Shown here: positions 11,816 through 23,079 of the stretch, one piece after another | How positions within the stretch are numbered: position 1 is the stretch's first letter | Layout: every line of letters begins with the position of its first letter | NCBI GenBank assembly: GCA_032718475.1 | Contig: JAUCBJ010002784.1 | Location: 1 to 58,857 of the forward strand | From: Nemertoderma westbladi | Taxonomy: Eukaryota; Xenacoelomorpha; Nemertodermatida; Nemertodermatidae | DNA: 58,857 nt | Direction: 5' to 3' | Translations under genes and position numbers: made by a program | Notes under the pieces: model-generated | What the model was told of the DNA's origin: nothing | Database searches by the model: none | The model's input: only the letters and a program-made list of their open reading frames with translations

Positions 11816-12746
11816 GCGATTATTCGCAACATTCATGTCCCCAAGTTTATTCCTACAGTAATTGTGCTTGTTACACATACCGTTATAGTTAAATTAACCC
11901 CGGTACTACACGGGCTGCTTGGCGTAGGAAAAGACTGGTGACTTTGTGCTTCGGTCACTCCAGCAGATGCCGTGGTTCTTTTAACTGTTCAAGTATATTT
12001 AACTACTGATTATTTGTTGTACCAGTACTTGTACCTAATTTAGGGTTTAGTGTACAGTGCTTTCCGAGGTAATTAGTGTGTAGGCAGTATATTGTGTTGT
12101 AAAGTGGTTAATAGGCACGCTGGATCTGGTAGTCCGCGGTAATTAACTTCTAGGTAGGAACACTCCGTGATACATAACGTAGTACCTATAGCGATACGGT
12201 TATAGGTCGTCAGGCGGTGGTATCTTCCTATCTGGACAACGCAGTGTATTTACTACTACTTATTATTTTCAAATACCATAGTACCCTGTCCGTTGTAATA
12301 ACCAGAATTCTAACCCTTTGTTAGGCTGGTTTGTAGACTTCCTGTAAAATTACCCTAAAATTTCGTACGTAATATTTTTGTTGTGTTTAATTAGTGATTT
12401 AATCTCACCCGTATCGTAAGTAATTTGTAGTATTAAGTAACTTAGGTAAATTAGAATAATCTGTTTTAGTGTCCCATAAGTAGCACTCCACTGAGGGCGC
12501 ACAGCTTCTGTGTAGTGACTCTCCCCAGAAATAATAACATTTATTTCAAATATTGACAAAACCCTTTTAAACGGGTATATATATATTATAAATCAACTCA
12601 AACGATTTATAAATAGTAGGCCTGCCATACAACAACTAGGTCTCAATATCAGTTGGACTACTGCTTAAATAACGGTAATAAAGTAAGTTAAAGTAACCAA
12701 GTAACCCTAAAATATTCAGAAATTCAATTATTCTAAAATAATTGAC
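11816..12746. other. Non-coding region upstream of the BEL/Pao gag ORF
   Basis: No gene seen. By position this may include the retrotransposon leader and a 5' LTR. Without a second LTR copy, and with no primer-binding site recognised by eye, the boundary cannot be set. Confidence 0.4.
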
Positions 12747-12995
12747 ATACCGGTATTTACCATAAGCTTATTATATTTATTTCAATAAATTTGAGCTGAA
12801 ATCATACCGGTATTCTGTAATTAATTCTAGTCCATAATTATACTTATATATACTATCAGTGTAAGCTGTATACCGGTATTCACGATAGGCCTATTATATA
12901 TTTATATATATTTGTGCTAAAATTATATACCGGTACTCTGTGACAAACCTAGTTTACAATACTTATATATACTATAAGTGTATACCGGTATTCTA
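12747..12995. repeat. Tandem repeat of about 112-123 bp centred on ATACCGGTAT
   Basis: The palindrome ATACCGGTAT occurs at 12747, 12870 and 12982. Each is followed by similar AT-rich sequence (ACTTATATATACTAT, GTGTA), and each of the two full units contains a second ACCGGTA site. About two diverged copies end roughly 100 bp before the gag start codon. Confidence 0.75.
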
Positions 12996-13099
12996 ATATA
13001 CTGTAATAAATTACTGGTACTAGGCCAACGGTGATACTGAATTACTAGACTTGCTTTAACTGTAACTATAGCAGTAAGCATTCAACTGTATAGCTAAAC

Positions 13100-16000
13100 A
13101 TGTCTGACACCCAGCAAAACCTGTCAGACAGTCTAATCGATACAACCATCTGTGACACAGATAGGAGTGTGGAGCGATTAAGAAAGGAGTTCAGCTCACC
13201 TCCTACTGAAAGAAAGGTCATCCCTCCAGTAGTAGTATCAGACCCTAAGCTAATCCAACACCGTAGGTCTATCATCGGCACTCGGGCCCAAGTCAAACGG
13301 AACCAGGAAGCAGCTGTCCCACAGCAGCAACAGCCTAGTCAAGAAACGTGTTCCCAGCGATCCGATAGCTCAAGTAGTTTGGATACTGTCGAGCTGACCC
13401 CCGAACGCGGATTGCAGATGGCGGCTACAGCCTACTCGGACCCCCTTCTCACCCTTCCTGCCGCAGTGCTAACCACTATATTGATTGCGGTGGAGGAACA
13501 TCAAGCCGATTGGGCGAGAAGTAAGCGAGCGACCCAAGATAATTATGCGGGATACGCCAGGGAAGAATTGATGTCGATTGTCGAGTCACAATGGAACTTT
13601 CCCGGACCCGGACTCCCGTTAGATTTGTCCGAAGCTACTTGGGAAGATATACACAGGATGGGAGTGACTAAAGATACTATGGATCCAGCTGTTTGGAAGA
13701 GGTCGGCAGCAGGATATGTGCAGGGATTCTTCGGCTCCTTAGAGCGATTAGAAGAACAACTGTTTCGACAACCCCAAGGACCTCAAGAGCAGGAAGAGCG
13801 GCTTTATCAAGTACGCGAAAGAACCCTACGTATTAGACTAATCCTATCAGCCTTTGAGGAAACGTCCAAAAGAAGACAGGACACGTCGCTGCAGGTTGCT
13901 GTTAAGACTTGGTTCCAGCGGGTAGGTCTCAAAGTGCAAGAAACGGACCAGTGGAAATCCCAGCTGTCTGAGAGACTAACTTATGAAGAACCAACTGATG
14001 CCACCCTTTCTCAAGTGGAAGGCGAAGAGACCGCAGAGAGACCACGAACGAGAGACGCCATCGACATTTACCTATCCGACTATCAGCGATTCCTAGGAGA
14101 CGAAGAGTTGAGGAGACGGCTGTCTGGACTTTCCCCTAATAGTGAAGGAACCCAGCGTGTGTTAGACTCAATCGATGCTGAAATGTTAGCTGCTAACCAA
14201 GCTGAATTTGATGAAAAACTCCGCCTCACTAAAGTCCAAGAAGAACTAGTAAAGAAAAAAAGGATAGAGGACCGAAAGGCAGCTGCAGTAACAGCGGCAA
14301 TGGCCGAAGTGGAAGCAGAAAGAAAGGCAGCGGCGGCAGAAGCAGAAGTAGAAAGAAAAGCAGCAGATGCAGAAAGAAAGGCAGCGGCGGCCGAAGCAGA
14401 AGCAGAAAGAAAAGCAGCAAAGGCAGTGGCAGAAGCAGAACGGAGAGCCTCTGAGGAGACTACCCAACTGGAGTTGGAAAATCTGCAAGAGACGCAAGAC
14501 AACATAAATAAACAGTTAACTGCTAGTCACATGCAGATGATGAGAAAATCTACTCCCAAACGCCAGGGATATACGTCATCGGAGGAAAGCGAAACCACCG
14601 ATCCTGAAGGCGGAGGAAATAGATCTCGTCTAAGCAGGCGTAGAAAAACATCTTATCGTCACAAATTGCCTGATTTGCCCCCAGCTGTTAGAAGACAACT
14701 AGCTAGCACAGACTTAAGTAGTATAGAACCTACAGACCAAGTTATTAAGGTCAAAAAACTCCCTACTATAGTTGATGAGCCTGAAATAATTAGGCCTGTC
14801 GTTCCCAAAGTCACTACTGTGTTAGAGACCCCTGTACTTCCAGAGCTTAACTCTAAATTCCCTTTACACAGTACTGCACTGCCTGTGCCCGGTAGAACAG
14901 TCCATGAGAATATTCCTGTCCTGGAAGCTGAGAGAGAAATCAAAGATTTGTCTCCCGTCGTCCCACGTCAGCCCGCTACAATGTTGGCGACTCCCGCTTC
15001 GGCGGTCGAGTGGGTAGAGGAGGGACGGCGGGGGATGAATCTCCTGCTCGGACAGATGCAGGAGACTGTCTACCAACTTAAGGGAACAGTAAGGGAAGGT
15101 AGGGCCGAATTGCAAGAAGTGCAGCAAAGTATCGCGCTAGAACGCGACAAATTAGTCAACATCCAAAAAGGTATACCCATACCCCCTGTAAAATTGTGTC
15201 AACCTGTTAGGTCTGAAGTATTACATGCGCAAGGTGTGGAGCCTACACGCATCTATACTGCTAGTGAAGTAGAAACTCCTATAGCAAACCCTATTAAGGG
15301 TGATTATAGACCTGTTGTTAATGATATTCCCTATAGACCTGATAATGATCCGAGAAATTTATATACCGATAATTCGATATTAAATAACACGATGGCCCAA
15401 GAAAGCTTTACGCGTCAGATGGCTAGAACAGAAGCCCGCCAAGCGGTCAAAGTGGGAGAGATCGTCAAATTCAATGGAGATGAGATGAAATGGTTACCTT
15501 TCAACGAATATTACAAAGATAGCATACAAAACTCTGTACTATCTAACGGAGAGAAACTTAGGTTCCTCATCAAGTGCTTGGAAGGACCTCCCAGGTTAAT
15601 GGCGTTAAAGTTTATTGGACATCCGGAAGGATTAAGACAAGTATGGGATACATTAAACATCAGGTATGGTAACAAGGATAACATAGCTAAGTATTTGTAT
15701 GCAAAATTAGTAGCCCCCCGACACTTCCTTAGTAGCGGGATTATAGAGTTTTCCGATGAGATTCAGGAAATCTGTAGACAATTGGACTGGTTAGGTAAGT
15801 CTCATGAATACCAGAGTTCCATGGTTATTGGAGCCGTAGTCTCTACTTTACCAAAGGGTGGAGTATGTACACGCTGGGACAAGAAAGTGTTGTACATGAA
15901 TGAACAACAACGACGAAGCCCTACCATGGCTGATCTCATGTCCTTCTTAGATGGTGAGGTAAAAATACAACTCATCAAGCAGTCCAGAGAGAAAACATCG

Positions 16001-16873
16001 GAAAATAAGGTAAGTGAGAAACCCGCTTCTAGGAGAAGAATAACACCGGTGTGTTACACTGACGACGGCGAAAGCCAAGTTTCTCAAGAAGAGGACAGCG
16101 GGAAAGACACTGAGAGATCTTACTACGTTGACAAAACCTCAAAAGATGTAAGTAAATACAAAGCTCGAACCAACGATAGGAGAGAACAGGTTGCCAAGAC
16201 CCCTCCTCAGTCCCCTAACAGAATGCACCGAAGAAAACCCGAAGAAAGAACGAGAGTGCATCAAGTTACCCAAGGTAAAGTGAGTAACATAAAGCCTAAC
16301 TGTGCGTTGTGCGACGGGACCCACCGTTTGAGTGCATGTGCTGAATTTCTAAAGAAATCCCTTGTAGACAGACGTACAGTCGTGTGGGACAAGCGGTTAT
16401 GCTATAATTGCCTCAGACCAGGACACCAACGGCGAACCTGTTACTCCGACGTAAAGTGTGCAAAGTGTAGCGCGAAACATCACATCTTGTTACACAGTGA
16501 GTTCGACCGAGACAACCCGAGCCAGGTAAGTGAGCCCGAATTACATGTCCAATTCAGTGATGTAAACGACACTGATCAAGAATCTGAGATGGAAGGATTC
16601 TATACTGACGAATTCTCCGACGCTAACGAATCCTGTTATCTAATCAATACTGCAGTGTATCGAGCACTTACTTATGAAAAGGACAACAACAATGAGTTTC
16701 CCCCAACTACTTTTGCCAAACAACCATCTTGGAAAGCTCCAACTTCCAACGTAGGAATCAGAGAATTTCCTGTAGTGCAGGTAAGAGTTCACGGTCCTAA
16801 CCACAGTTACATAGTGAACGCACTCCTTGACTCCGGCAGCACAGGAACATTCATCGATCAAGAATTAGCCTAA
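13100..16873 (+). pseudogene. BEL/Pao gag and aspartic protease ORF (1257 codons)
   Basis: The long ORF starts at an ATG (13100) after repeat-rich leader. Residues about 385-455 form an alanine/glutamate/lysine-rich stretch of AEAERKAA-type repeats, likely a coiled coil. Residues about 780-900 match the gag region called DUF1759 in BEL/Pao elements (blocks such as KFNGDEMKW and RYGNKDNIAKYLYAKL). Cys/His zinc knuckles lie at about 1067-1133 (CALCDGTHRLSAC; CYNCLRPGHQRRTC; CAKCSAKHH). A retropepsin-type active site, LLDSGSTGTF, lies at about 1242. The frame ends at TAA 16871-16873 just after the protease motif, although homology continues in the same frame. In the family gag-pol is usually one ORF, so this stop is probably a disabling mutation. 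Confidence 0.85.
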
Positions 16874-16909
16874 GATATCTTTGCTGGACAACCCAAATTC
16901 CGGACTAAA

Positions 16910-18046
16910 TTGAATATGTCAGGAATTATGCAGGTTTGGAAATCTACCCTAACGGCAGATTACTATGTAGGTGTGTTGTCCACCCCCCAGGATAAGTTAG
17001 GAGCACAAGGTATAAGGTCGGTAAAAATGGTGGCTATAAAGAACTTCGCTACTACTCAAGCAGACCTTTATAATTGGGACGAGGATGAGAGCATCCAACA
17101 TCTTAAGATACCTCGATTCCAGACAGATTATCCTGGAGTGCAAATACTCATCGGCCAGAACGCGCATGAGGCGCTCGAGACATTGGAGAAACGGCCTGCT
17201 CAACCACAGCCACTGCAAACCTATGCGGTAAGAACTAGAGTAGGTTGGTACTTTACTGGCCCTTCCCGCAGGACTCTCGAAGAGAGAATGCCACAAGAAT
17301 GGATATACCAAGTAAACGATTGGAGCGAGGAGAGCAGTGAGGTGGACGAACTAACTGAGGAAACGCCATACTCTTCAGATAATGACGACATCTACCAACT
17401 CGTCGATGAAGAGAACACAATCGACCTACTTACAGAAAACCAAACTTGGAAAAATCAGGTGAACCTATGTCAACTGATTCGCCCATCGGAACCCATCGCT
17501 TACAATGACGAACTAAACGATGAGATAGAGCGCTACAACGCTAGAACTCGGGACGAACTAGCCGTACGATTCTTTACTCAAGAACTGGTAGAGCCCAATT
17601 CATATGATAAGGCCCTATCGATAGAAGAAGAAAGAGCCAAGCAAATCCAGGAAACAACTACACGTTTTTTAAAGGAACAATGTAGATATGAAATCGGCCT
17701 ACCATTTCGAAAACGAGAACCTAGATTTATAAATAACAGACCCTTGGCAGAGAAAAGAATCGCTCAATTACACCGACGCCTTACGGCTAACGCTCCAGCT
17801 AAAGAAATGTACCAAACTCAGCTGAAGAAATTTATAACAAAGGGATATGCGGAGCGAGTGCCGGAAGGAACACCAGTGACTGAGAGAACGTATTACTTAA
17901 CACATCATTACGTTCCCAAACCCGGTAAACCCCACGAAGTACGAGTCGTATTCGATGGCTCCGCCCTATATATGGGCCAATCCCTCAATTCTGAGTTGTT
18001 ACCAGGACCCAACTTACTCCAATCTTTGTTGGGAATACACATGTAA
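16910..18046 (+). pseudogene. BEL/Pao pol fragment: post-protease region and start of reverse transcriptase
   Basis: This lies in the same frame as the upstream gag-protease ORF, separated from it by one stop codon. The first part (blocks ILIGQNAHEAL and RTRVGWYFTGP) is the usual Pao region between protease and RT. RT begins near 17700, with HHYVPKPGKPHEVRVVFDGS at about 17905 and LNSELLPGPNLLQSL at about 17983. The ORF stops at 18044-18046, before the catalytic aspartate box. The RNase H, Pao-specific and integrase domains are missing. Confidence 0.85.
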
Positions 18047-18199
18047 AACACAAAAAGCTGCATTACTGTAATTATTTTTCGTATAATCGTATAATTGTTT
18101 CCCCGTTGTGGCAACTATAACATCTGTTGATATAACTCCGTATTCCACCGTTTGGGTTCGTTTGGGTACCGTTTGGGTCCGTTTGGGTTTTTAGTCCTA
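18047..18199. other. Short junction with CCGTTTGGGT tandem units
   Basis: AT-rich sequence follows the truncated pol. At about 18148-18190 four copies of CGTTTGGGT in 10-11 bp steps precede the right foldback arm. No gene is present. Confidence 0.6.
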
Positions 18200-19499
18200 C
18201 CCGTGATTAGACACTTGAGTTCTGTATATTGTGGTAATTATACGTTAGTGAAGTCTTGCGGTAATTATACACTGAATATTAATAACTACCGTACTGTATA
18301 TTGTGGTAATTAGACACTCTTGGATTCTGTATATTGTGGTAATTAGATGCCATTGTAAAATAATATTGTGGTAATTAGATGCAGTGTAGTCTTGTGGTAA
18401 ATAGATTGTGGTAATTAGACGCAGTGTTGTGTTGTGGTAATTAGACGCAGTATATTGTTGTGGTAATTAGACGCAGTATAGTCTTGTGGTAATTAGACAC
18501 TCTTGCATTCTGTATATTGTGGTAATTAGATGCCATTGTAAAATAATATTGTGGTAATTAGATGCAGTGTAGTCTTGTGGTAAATAGATTGTGGTAATTA
18601 GACGCAGTGTTGTGTTGTGGTAATTAGACGCAGTATATTGTTGTGGTAATTAGACGCAGTATAGTCTTGTGGTAATTAGACACTCTTGCATTCTGTATAT
18701 TGTGGTAATTAGATGCCATTGTAAAATAATATTGTGGTAATTAGATGCAGTGTAGTCTTGTGGTAAATAGATTGTGGTAATTAGACGCAGTGTTGTGTTG
18801 TGGTAATTAGACGCAGTATATTGTTCTGGTAATTAGACGCAGTATAGTCTTGTGGTAATTAGACACTCTTGCATTCTGTATATTGTGGTAATTAGATGCC
18901 ATTGTAAAATAATATTGTGGTAATTAGATGCAGTGTAGTCTTGTGGTAAATAGATTGTGGTAATTAGACGCAGTGTTGTGTTGTGGTAATTAGACGCAGT
19001 ATATTGTTGTAGTAATTAGACGCAGTATAGTCTTGTGGTAATTAGACACTCTTGCATTCTGTATATTGTGGTAATTAGATGCCATTGTAAAATAATATTG
19101 TGGTAATTAGATGCAGTGTAGTCTTGTGGTAAATAGATTGTGGTAATTAGACGCAGTGTTGTGTTGTGGTAATTAGACGCAGTATATTGTTGTGGTAATT
19201 AGACGCAGTATAGTCTTGTGGTAATTAGACACTCTTGCATTCTGTATATTGTGGTAATTAGATGCCATTGTAAAATAATATTGTGGTAATTAGATGCAGT
19301 GTAGTCTTGTGGTAAATAGATTGTGGTAATTAGATGCAGTGTAGTCTTGTGGTAAATAGACACTTGAGTTCTGTATATTGTGGTAATTAGATGCCATTGT
19401 AAAATAAGATTGTGGTAATTAGATGCCTGTATCGAATTGTTGGGGTAGATTGTGGTAGATTGTTGTAGTTTGTGGTAGGTTGGGGTAATTAGTAGGACC
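18200..19499. repeat. Right inverted arm: TTGTGGTAATTAGA-type repeats with a 183-bp higher-order unit
   Basis: TTGTGGTAATTAGA units fill the arm. GACACTCTTGCATTC recurs at 18496, 18679, 18862, 19045 and 19228, an exact 183-bp higher-order period over five nearly identical copies. The outer 150 bp (19350-19499) mirror the outer left arm in reverse complement, including a CCTGTATCGAATTGTTGGGG-type block. Near-identity of the 183-bp units implies recent amplification on this side only. Confidence 0.9.
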
Positions 19500-19508
19500 G
19501 AACTTTTT
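19500..19508. repeat. Target site duplication, right copy (GAACTTTTT)
   Basis: Partner of the direct repeat at 8447-8455. It follows the terminal GTAGGACC of the right arm with no gap. Confidence 0.65.
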
Positions 19509-19509
19509 G

Positions 19510-19947
19510 AAGTTAGCAATATTCCATTCTTATTGACTCTGTGTTCTGGTGTTAAACAGGATTAACGTGATTGGTTGCTGCTTAGTCGTTAGTAGCAGCC
19601 CCTAGCAGGTTTCTCCAACCACCTGACTGCCTGACCACATCACTTGTTTTATACAAACTGGAATAATGTTATTGTTAACTGGAAAAGCCACGATGTAAGC
19701 ACCACCCCCCCCCCCCCCCCCGGCCCCCTCTGCCCTCTGCCCACCCCCCCGCCCCCTTAACTGACTTAATACTACAGTAACGGTACCTACCTGCTACATA
19801 ACACATAATATTACTGATTATACCGGTATAGGCCTATAAACCAACCAAGTTCCAAACTTTTACTATTTATCTGTTTATATTTTATTCGGCGGACATGAAT
19901 CAAGCCACGACAGATATGTTTCAGAATATTCACTAAAACAGTTCATC
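19510..19947. other. Sequence upstream of the receptor gene (5' region)
   Basis: Contains a C-rich tract at about 19700-19758 and an ATACCGGTAT site near 19822. It may hold the promoter and 5' UTR of the receptor gene. No TATA box or initiator could be assigned with confidence. The receptor start codon follows an in-frame stop region and is the first ATG that opens a signal peptide. Confidence 0.4.
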
Positions 19948-22009
19948 ATGAAAACTGTAAAAAATCTTTACATAATAATATTTATTGCGTTCGCCTATTG
20001 CTATTTATCGTGTTACGCTGATGGTGTATTGGACGTAGCTTGTATCAGCTACACTGGCGACAAATTAATCTGCACTGTTATAAACCGGAACCCCGAATGC
20101 ACATACGAGTGGGTCATTTACTTCATCGGCGGACTCAACCCAGAGGACCGTGATTGCCTTACCTCCGGTAGACGCGGCAATTGGGAATGCGTCGTCCTGG
20201 TTACCCCGTTTAAATCTATTGCGGTGTTGGTAAAGTGTATAGATCTCACCGCTAAGGTTATAGGTAGTTATTATTGGAGTGGAAAGGTTTATGAGCTAAT
20301 TAAACCGTATCCTCCAGAAAATATTGCGATAACCCATGTGACCAGTGAGGAGGTTAAATTTAACCTAAATATAAATAGCGCCATAGCCACACCTTATTTT
20401 AGCAAATTTCATTTTGTCATTCTGTACAGTGAATATAATAACACCATTGATCCATGGAGCGAACGCCGAATCGAAAAGGTAATCCCGACTTTTGAATCGA
20501 TTATAAACTTAATTCTGGATAACCTGAAACCTTTTACTAAATATAAACTCAAAATAGAGTTATGTCTTCTTCTTAGCCAGTCCGTTACTACACACGATGA
20601 GTTGCGTTGTAGTAACCGCTCCCTACCGGTGACCTTTACTACCAAAGAATCTCCCCCGGGTAAACCAGTTAGTCTCGCTATCTCACAGATTCCAGATGAA
20701 AGAGAAGACATTTCTAAAAGGAAGATGCAATTTGTGTGGAAGCCACCGGTTGAAGTTAACGGGATTCTAACTGGGTATCTGTTGGAATACTGGAATACTA
20801 AAGGTACCGGTACCGAAAAGAATATTCTTAACTTCGGGGAATCTACTGAATCAGCGGTTTTTGAGTTGGAATCCGGGCCGGATTACGAGATAACGTTACG
20901 GGCTAAGAACAGCGGTGGTTTCCTTTCGGAACCGGCACACATACACGTTTCTGGTCATCTAAAGATGTCCTACGTACGAGAGGTTAACGTTACTGCGGGT
21001 AAACGTTGGCTATTAGTTAGATGGTCGCCGCCTCCCGGTAATCTCTACACCATTAAAAACTACTCGATAACCTGGAGGAGGAAACCTAGTTCTTTTCCCC
21101 AAGAGAAAACAATCCTCGCGGCGACCGAGAGGTGGTACAATGTAACCGGACTGCATCCACATACTCTATACGATGTTGGGGTTAGTTCAATAGGAGAGGA
21201 TCAACTAGCCCCTTCCGAACCCAACACCCTAGCGACTATAACAGCAGAGGATTCCCCGAGTGGGTCTCCTACCAATCTTCGACTCTCCACTCCGGATGTC
21301 CGCGTAATCGTCGCTGAGTGGCGCCCTCTAGCGGCAGACCAACGTAACGGGGAGATTATCAGCTACTCCGTAACAATCTGTAACACTGTAGAGATAAACG
21401 ACTGTAATTCCTCAACGACTCTTGGGTTACAGGAAACCTTCACCGATCTGAGGGCGTTCACTCGTTACAGCGTTTATGTTTCGGCGGCGACGTCCGTTGG
21501 AGCGGGTCCGGCCACTCCGAGTCGGACGATGCGGACGCTGTCGGACGCCCCGGGGGACGCCCCTAGCGGGGTTGTGGTGTCCGACGAAAGCTGGGACTCT
21601 GTCTCCGTCTCCTTCCATCCCCCCGTCCACCCCAATGGCGAGCCCTTCTACTCCCTCCACTGGTGCGACTCCTTCCAACCCCCGTTAGCGACTCGTTGTT
21701 CTCTCACTAGCGCCTCGACCAGTGTCCGACTGTCCCATCTCCATGGGAACTCGACCTTCGAGGTCAAGATCCGCGCGTGTAACCGAGTAGCCGACCGCGA
21801 CCGCTGTGGTCCCAAATCCGAGGTTTCGGTCACCACGTTAATCGGCCCTCCGGGTCCCGTCACCAGCGTCACCGCTAGAGACATCCGAGAGGACGCCACA
21901 ACGATCGCGTGGCAACTTCCTACCTTCACCAACGGGCCCGTCGATCATATATTGGTTACTTACTGGAATAATTCCCACGATAAACACATTCAGAGTATCC
22001 GAGTCGAAG
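19948..22009 (+). CDS. Multi-FNIII type I membrane receptor, exon 1 (cytokine-receptor-like ectodomain)
   Basis: Encodes residues 1-687 and the first base of codon 688. Residues 1-25 are a signal peptide (hydrophobic YIIIFIAFAYCYL). Residues 27-115 have cysteines at 32, 42, 51, 70, 81 and 97. The C32-x9-C42 spacing and a later C70/C81 pair resemble the first domain of class I cytokine receptors (gp130/Domeless type). Residues 120-233 form a second, FNIII-like domain; the WSXWS motif of vertebrate receptors is not present. FNIII repeats follow at about 235-334, 340-432, 437-531 and 533-631, and a fifth starts at 633. Sites such as NVT and NSS suggest N-glycosylation. The frame runs into a canonical donor, GAAG|GTAAGT, in phase 1, inside the fifth FNIII. 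A generic FNIII adhesion receptor is the alternative identity. Confidence 0.75.
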
Positions 22010-22015
22010 GTAAGT

Positions 22016-22346
22016 GAATTTACGCCAATATCTGGGGAATTTCCGGTTTGGGGGGCACTGAAACGCTAAAAAACGTATGTGTATAAAACACGTTCGTGGG
22101 GACTTCGCGCAGCACGAGGCCTAGTTATTATATACAAATTAAAATGCAGCGACTGTATCACAAAATCAGGTTTTGAGAAATTTACCCACACCACCAATCA
22201 ATCAAAGAAAGGTGGACAGTACGTGTTCACCCCTTTTAATCTCCCCCCCCCCCCCCCCCCCCCACCCTTCCCAACCACCAATACATAACCGCGACATCTA
22301 CCACCCACGGAAGGGTAGCACGAACTTATTTCCAATCGCACGTTAA
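22016..22346. other. Intron start, non-coding
   Basis: Contains a long C run at about 22243-22263. No gene is seen; the small ORF at 22079-22288 ends in a proline run from this tract and is not credible. Confidence 0.6.
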
Positions 22347-22451
22347 ATATGCAAAGCCAGGTGGTTTATAGGAATATAATAAACGCAGTACTCGTTTTCA
22401 TTATAAGCCTCTTTGCGTTCGTCCTGTTTTGTATTTAAATATATTTCTTAA
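22347..22451. repeat. Host tandem repeat copy 1, left part (interrupted by the Kolobok-like element)
   Basis: Begins ATATGCAAAGCCAGGTGGTT and matches copy 2, which begins at 26158 (ATATGTGAAGCCAGGTGGTT), through GCAGTACTCGT, TCATTATA and GTCCTGTTTTGT. It breaks at TTAA (22448-22451). The rest of copy 1 resumes at 26105 with TTAAACGCAAGCTAGGACGA, parallel to copy 2's TAAACGCAGACTGACGA. Confidence 0.85.
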
Positions 22452-22468
22452 GGGGGGGGTATAATAAT
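22452..22468 (+). repeat. Kolobok-like element terminal inverted repeat, left
   Basis: GGGGGGGGTATAATAAT, a perfect inverted match to 26088-26104. Directly preceded by TTAA. Confidence 0.85.
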
Positions 22469-23079
22469 AGACCATAAATTTTGGACGCTCTATAGATGCA
22501 TCTAAAATTATTTTTTTGCTAGGAGTCATATTTTGAGTTTTGTGACTAAGGAATTAAAATTTTGGAAAAATTCAAAATTTTTCAAAAATTTTATTTTTTC
22601 GCCAAAATTTTGCCAAAAAGGCAAAAAATGAAAAAAATGCTAAGGCTTCTAGCCAAATTATCCAAATACTTCAAAACTCACGTGAGAAAGTCAGTAGGAC
22701 GTCCCAAACGATTTGCATTGACAAAATTTTGATATCTTGTCGAGAAGAGCAAAAAGCACCAAAAGGGACATTTTTGGTCCAAAAAATGACCAAAATTTCA
22801 AAAATTTGGCCCAATTTTTCGAAAAAATTGAGTTTTTACAAAAATATCAAAATTTTGTCAATGCATTTTGTAAAGGACCCCACAATCATCGATCATGCAA
22901 AAAATCAGCACATTTGGGCCATTTTTGACAGAGCCTTAGCATTTTTCGTTTGAAAAATGCTAATTGGAGAAAAACAGGTTTAAAGTTAAAGTTTGTTTAT
23001 TTTATTATGAAGTTAAATTTTTGAAATTTCGATTAAATGAGATAAACTCAGTGAATTCTAATAAAATTTTTTTCATCTA
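22469..23079. other. Non-coding part of the Kolobok-like element downstream of the transposase
   Basis: A/T-homopolymer-rich sequence with many AAAATTT and CAAAATTTT words and no credible gene. Short plus-strand ORFs are compositional artefacts. Confidence 0.55.

Larger units (their letters stand above)
13100..18046 (+). mobile_element. BEL/Pao LTR retrotransposon, 3'-truncated
   Basis: The coding order gag capsid-like region, zinc knuckles, aspartic protease and start of reverse transcriptase is that of BEL/Pao elements. The coding sequence ends abruptly at 18046 within the first RT blocks. The RT catalytic box, RNase H, integrase and 3' LTR are all absent, and foldback-arm repeats begin about 150 bp later. 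An in-frame stop also separates protease from RT. This copy cannot be autonomous. Confidence 0.85.
8456..19499. mobile_element. Proposed 11-kb foldback-type DNA element with tandem-repeat inverted arms
   Basis: The left end reads GGGGTCCTACTAATTACCCC. The right end is its reverse complement (…GGGGTAATTAGTAGGACC), apart from two extra G at the left. Inward from both ends the same order of blocks appears in opposite orientation for at least 150 bp, then tandem repeats of a TAATTACCACAA-type unit. GAACTTTTT directly flanks both ends (8447-8455 and 19500-19508). Drosophila foldback elements have the same design: long inverted repeats of tandem units and 9-bp target duplications. No transposase was recognised inside, so this copy is non-autonomous or a composite. 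The interior is filled with other repeats and a BEL/Pao fragment. Confidence 0.65.

Noticed and set aside
14083-14505. Antisense Ser/Ala- and Leu/Phe-rich ORFs
   Set aside because: Shadows of the alanine-rich gag coiled-coil on the opposite strand.
21427-21932. Antisense and alternative-frame ORFs in the receptor gene
   Set aside because: The GC-rich FNIII exon opens other frames; only the plus-strand frame has domain structure and splice sites.
22079-22288. Small ORF ending in a proline run as an alternative last exon of the receptor
   Set aside because: The prolines come from a C homopolymer. The canonical donor and the completed FNIII across the intron are better supported, although a short unspliced isoform ending at 22017 cannot be excluded.
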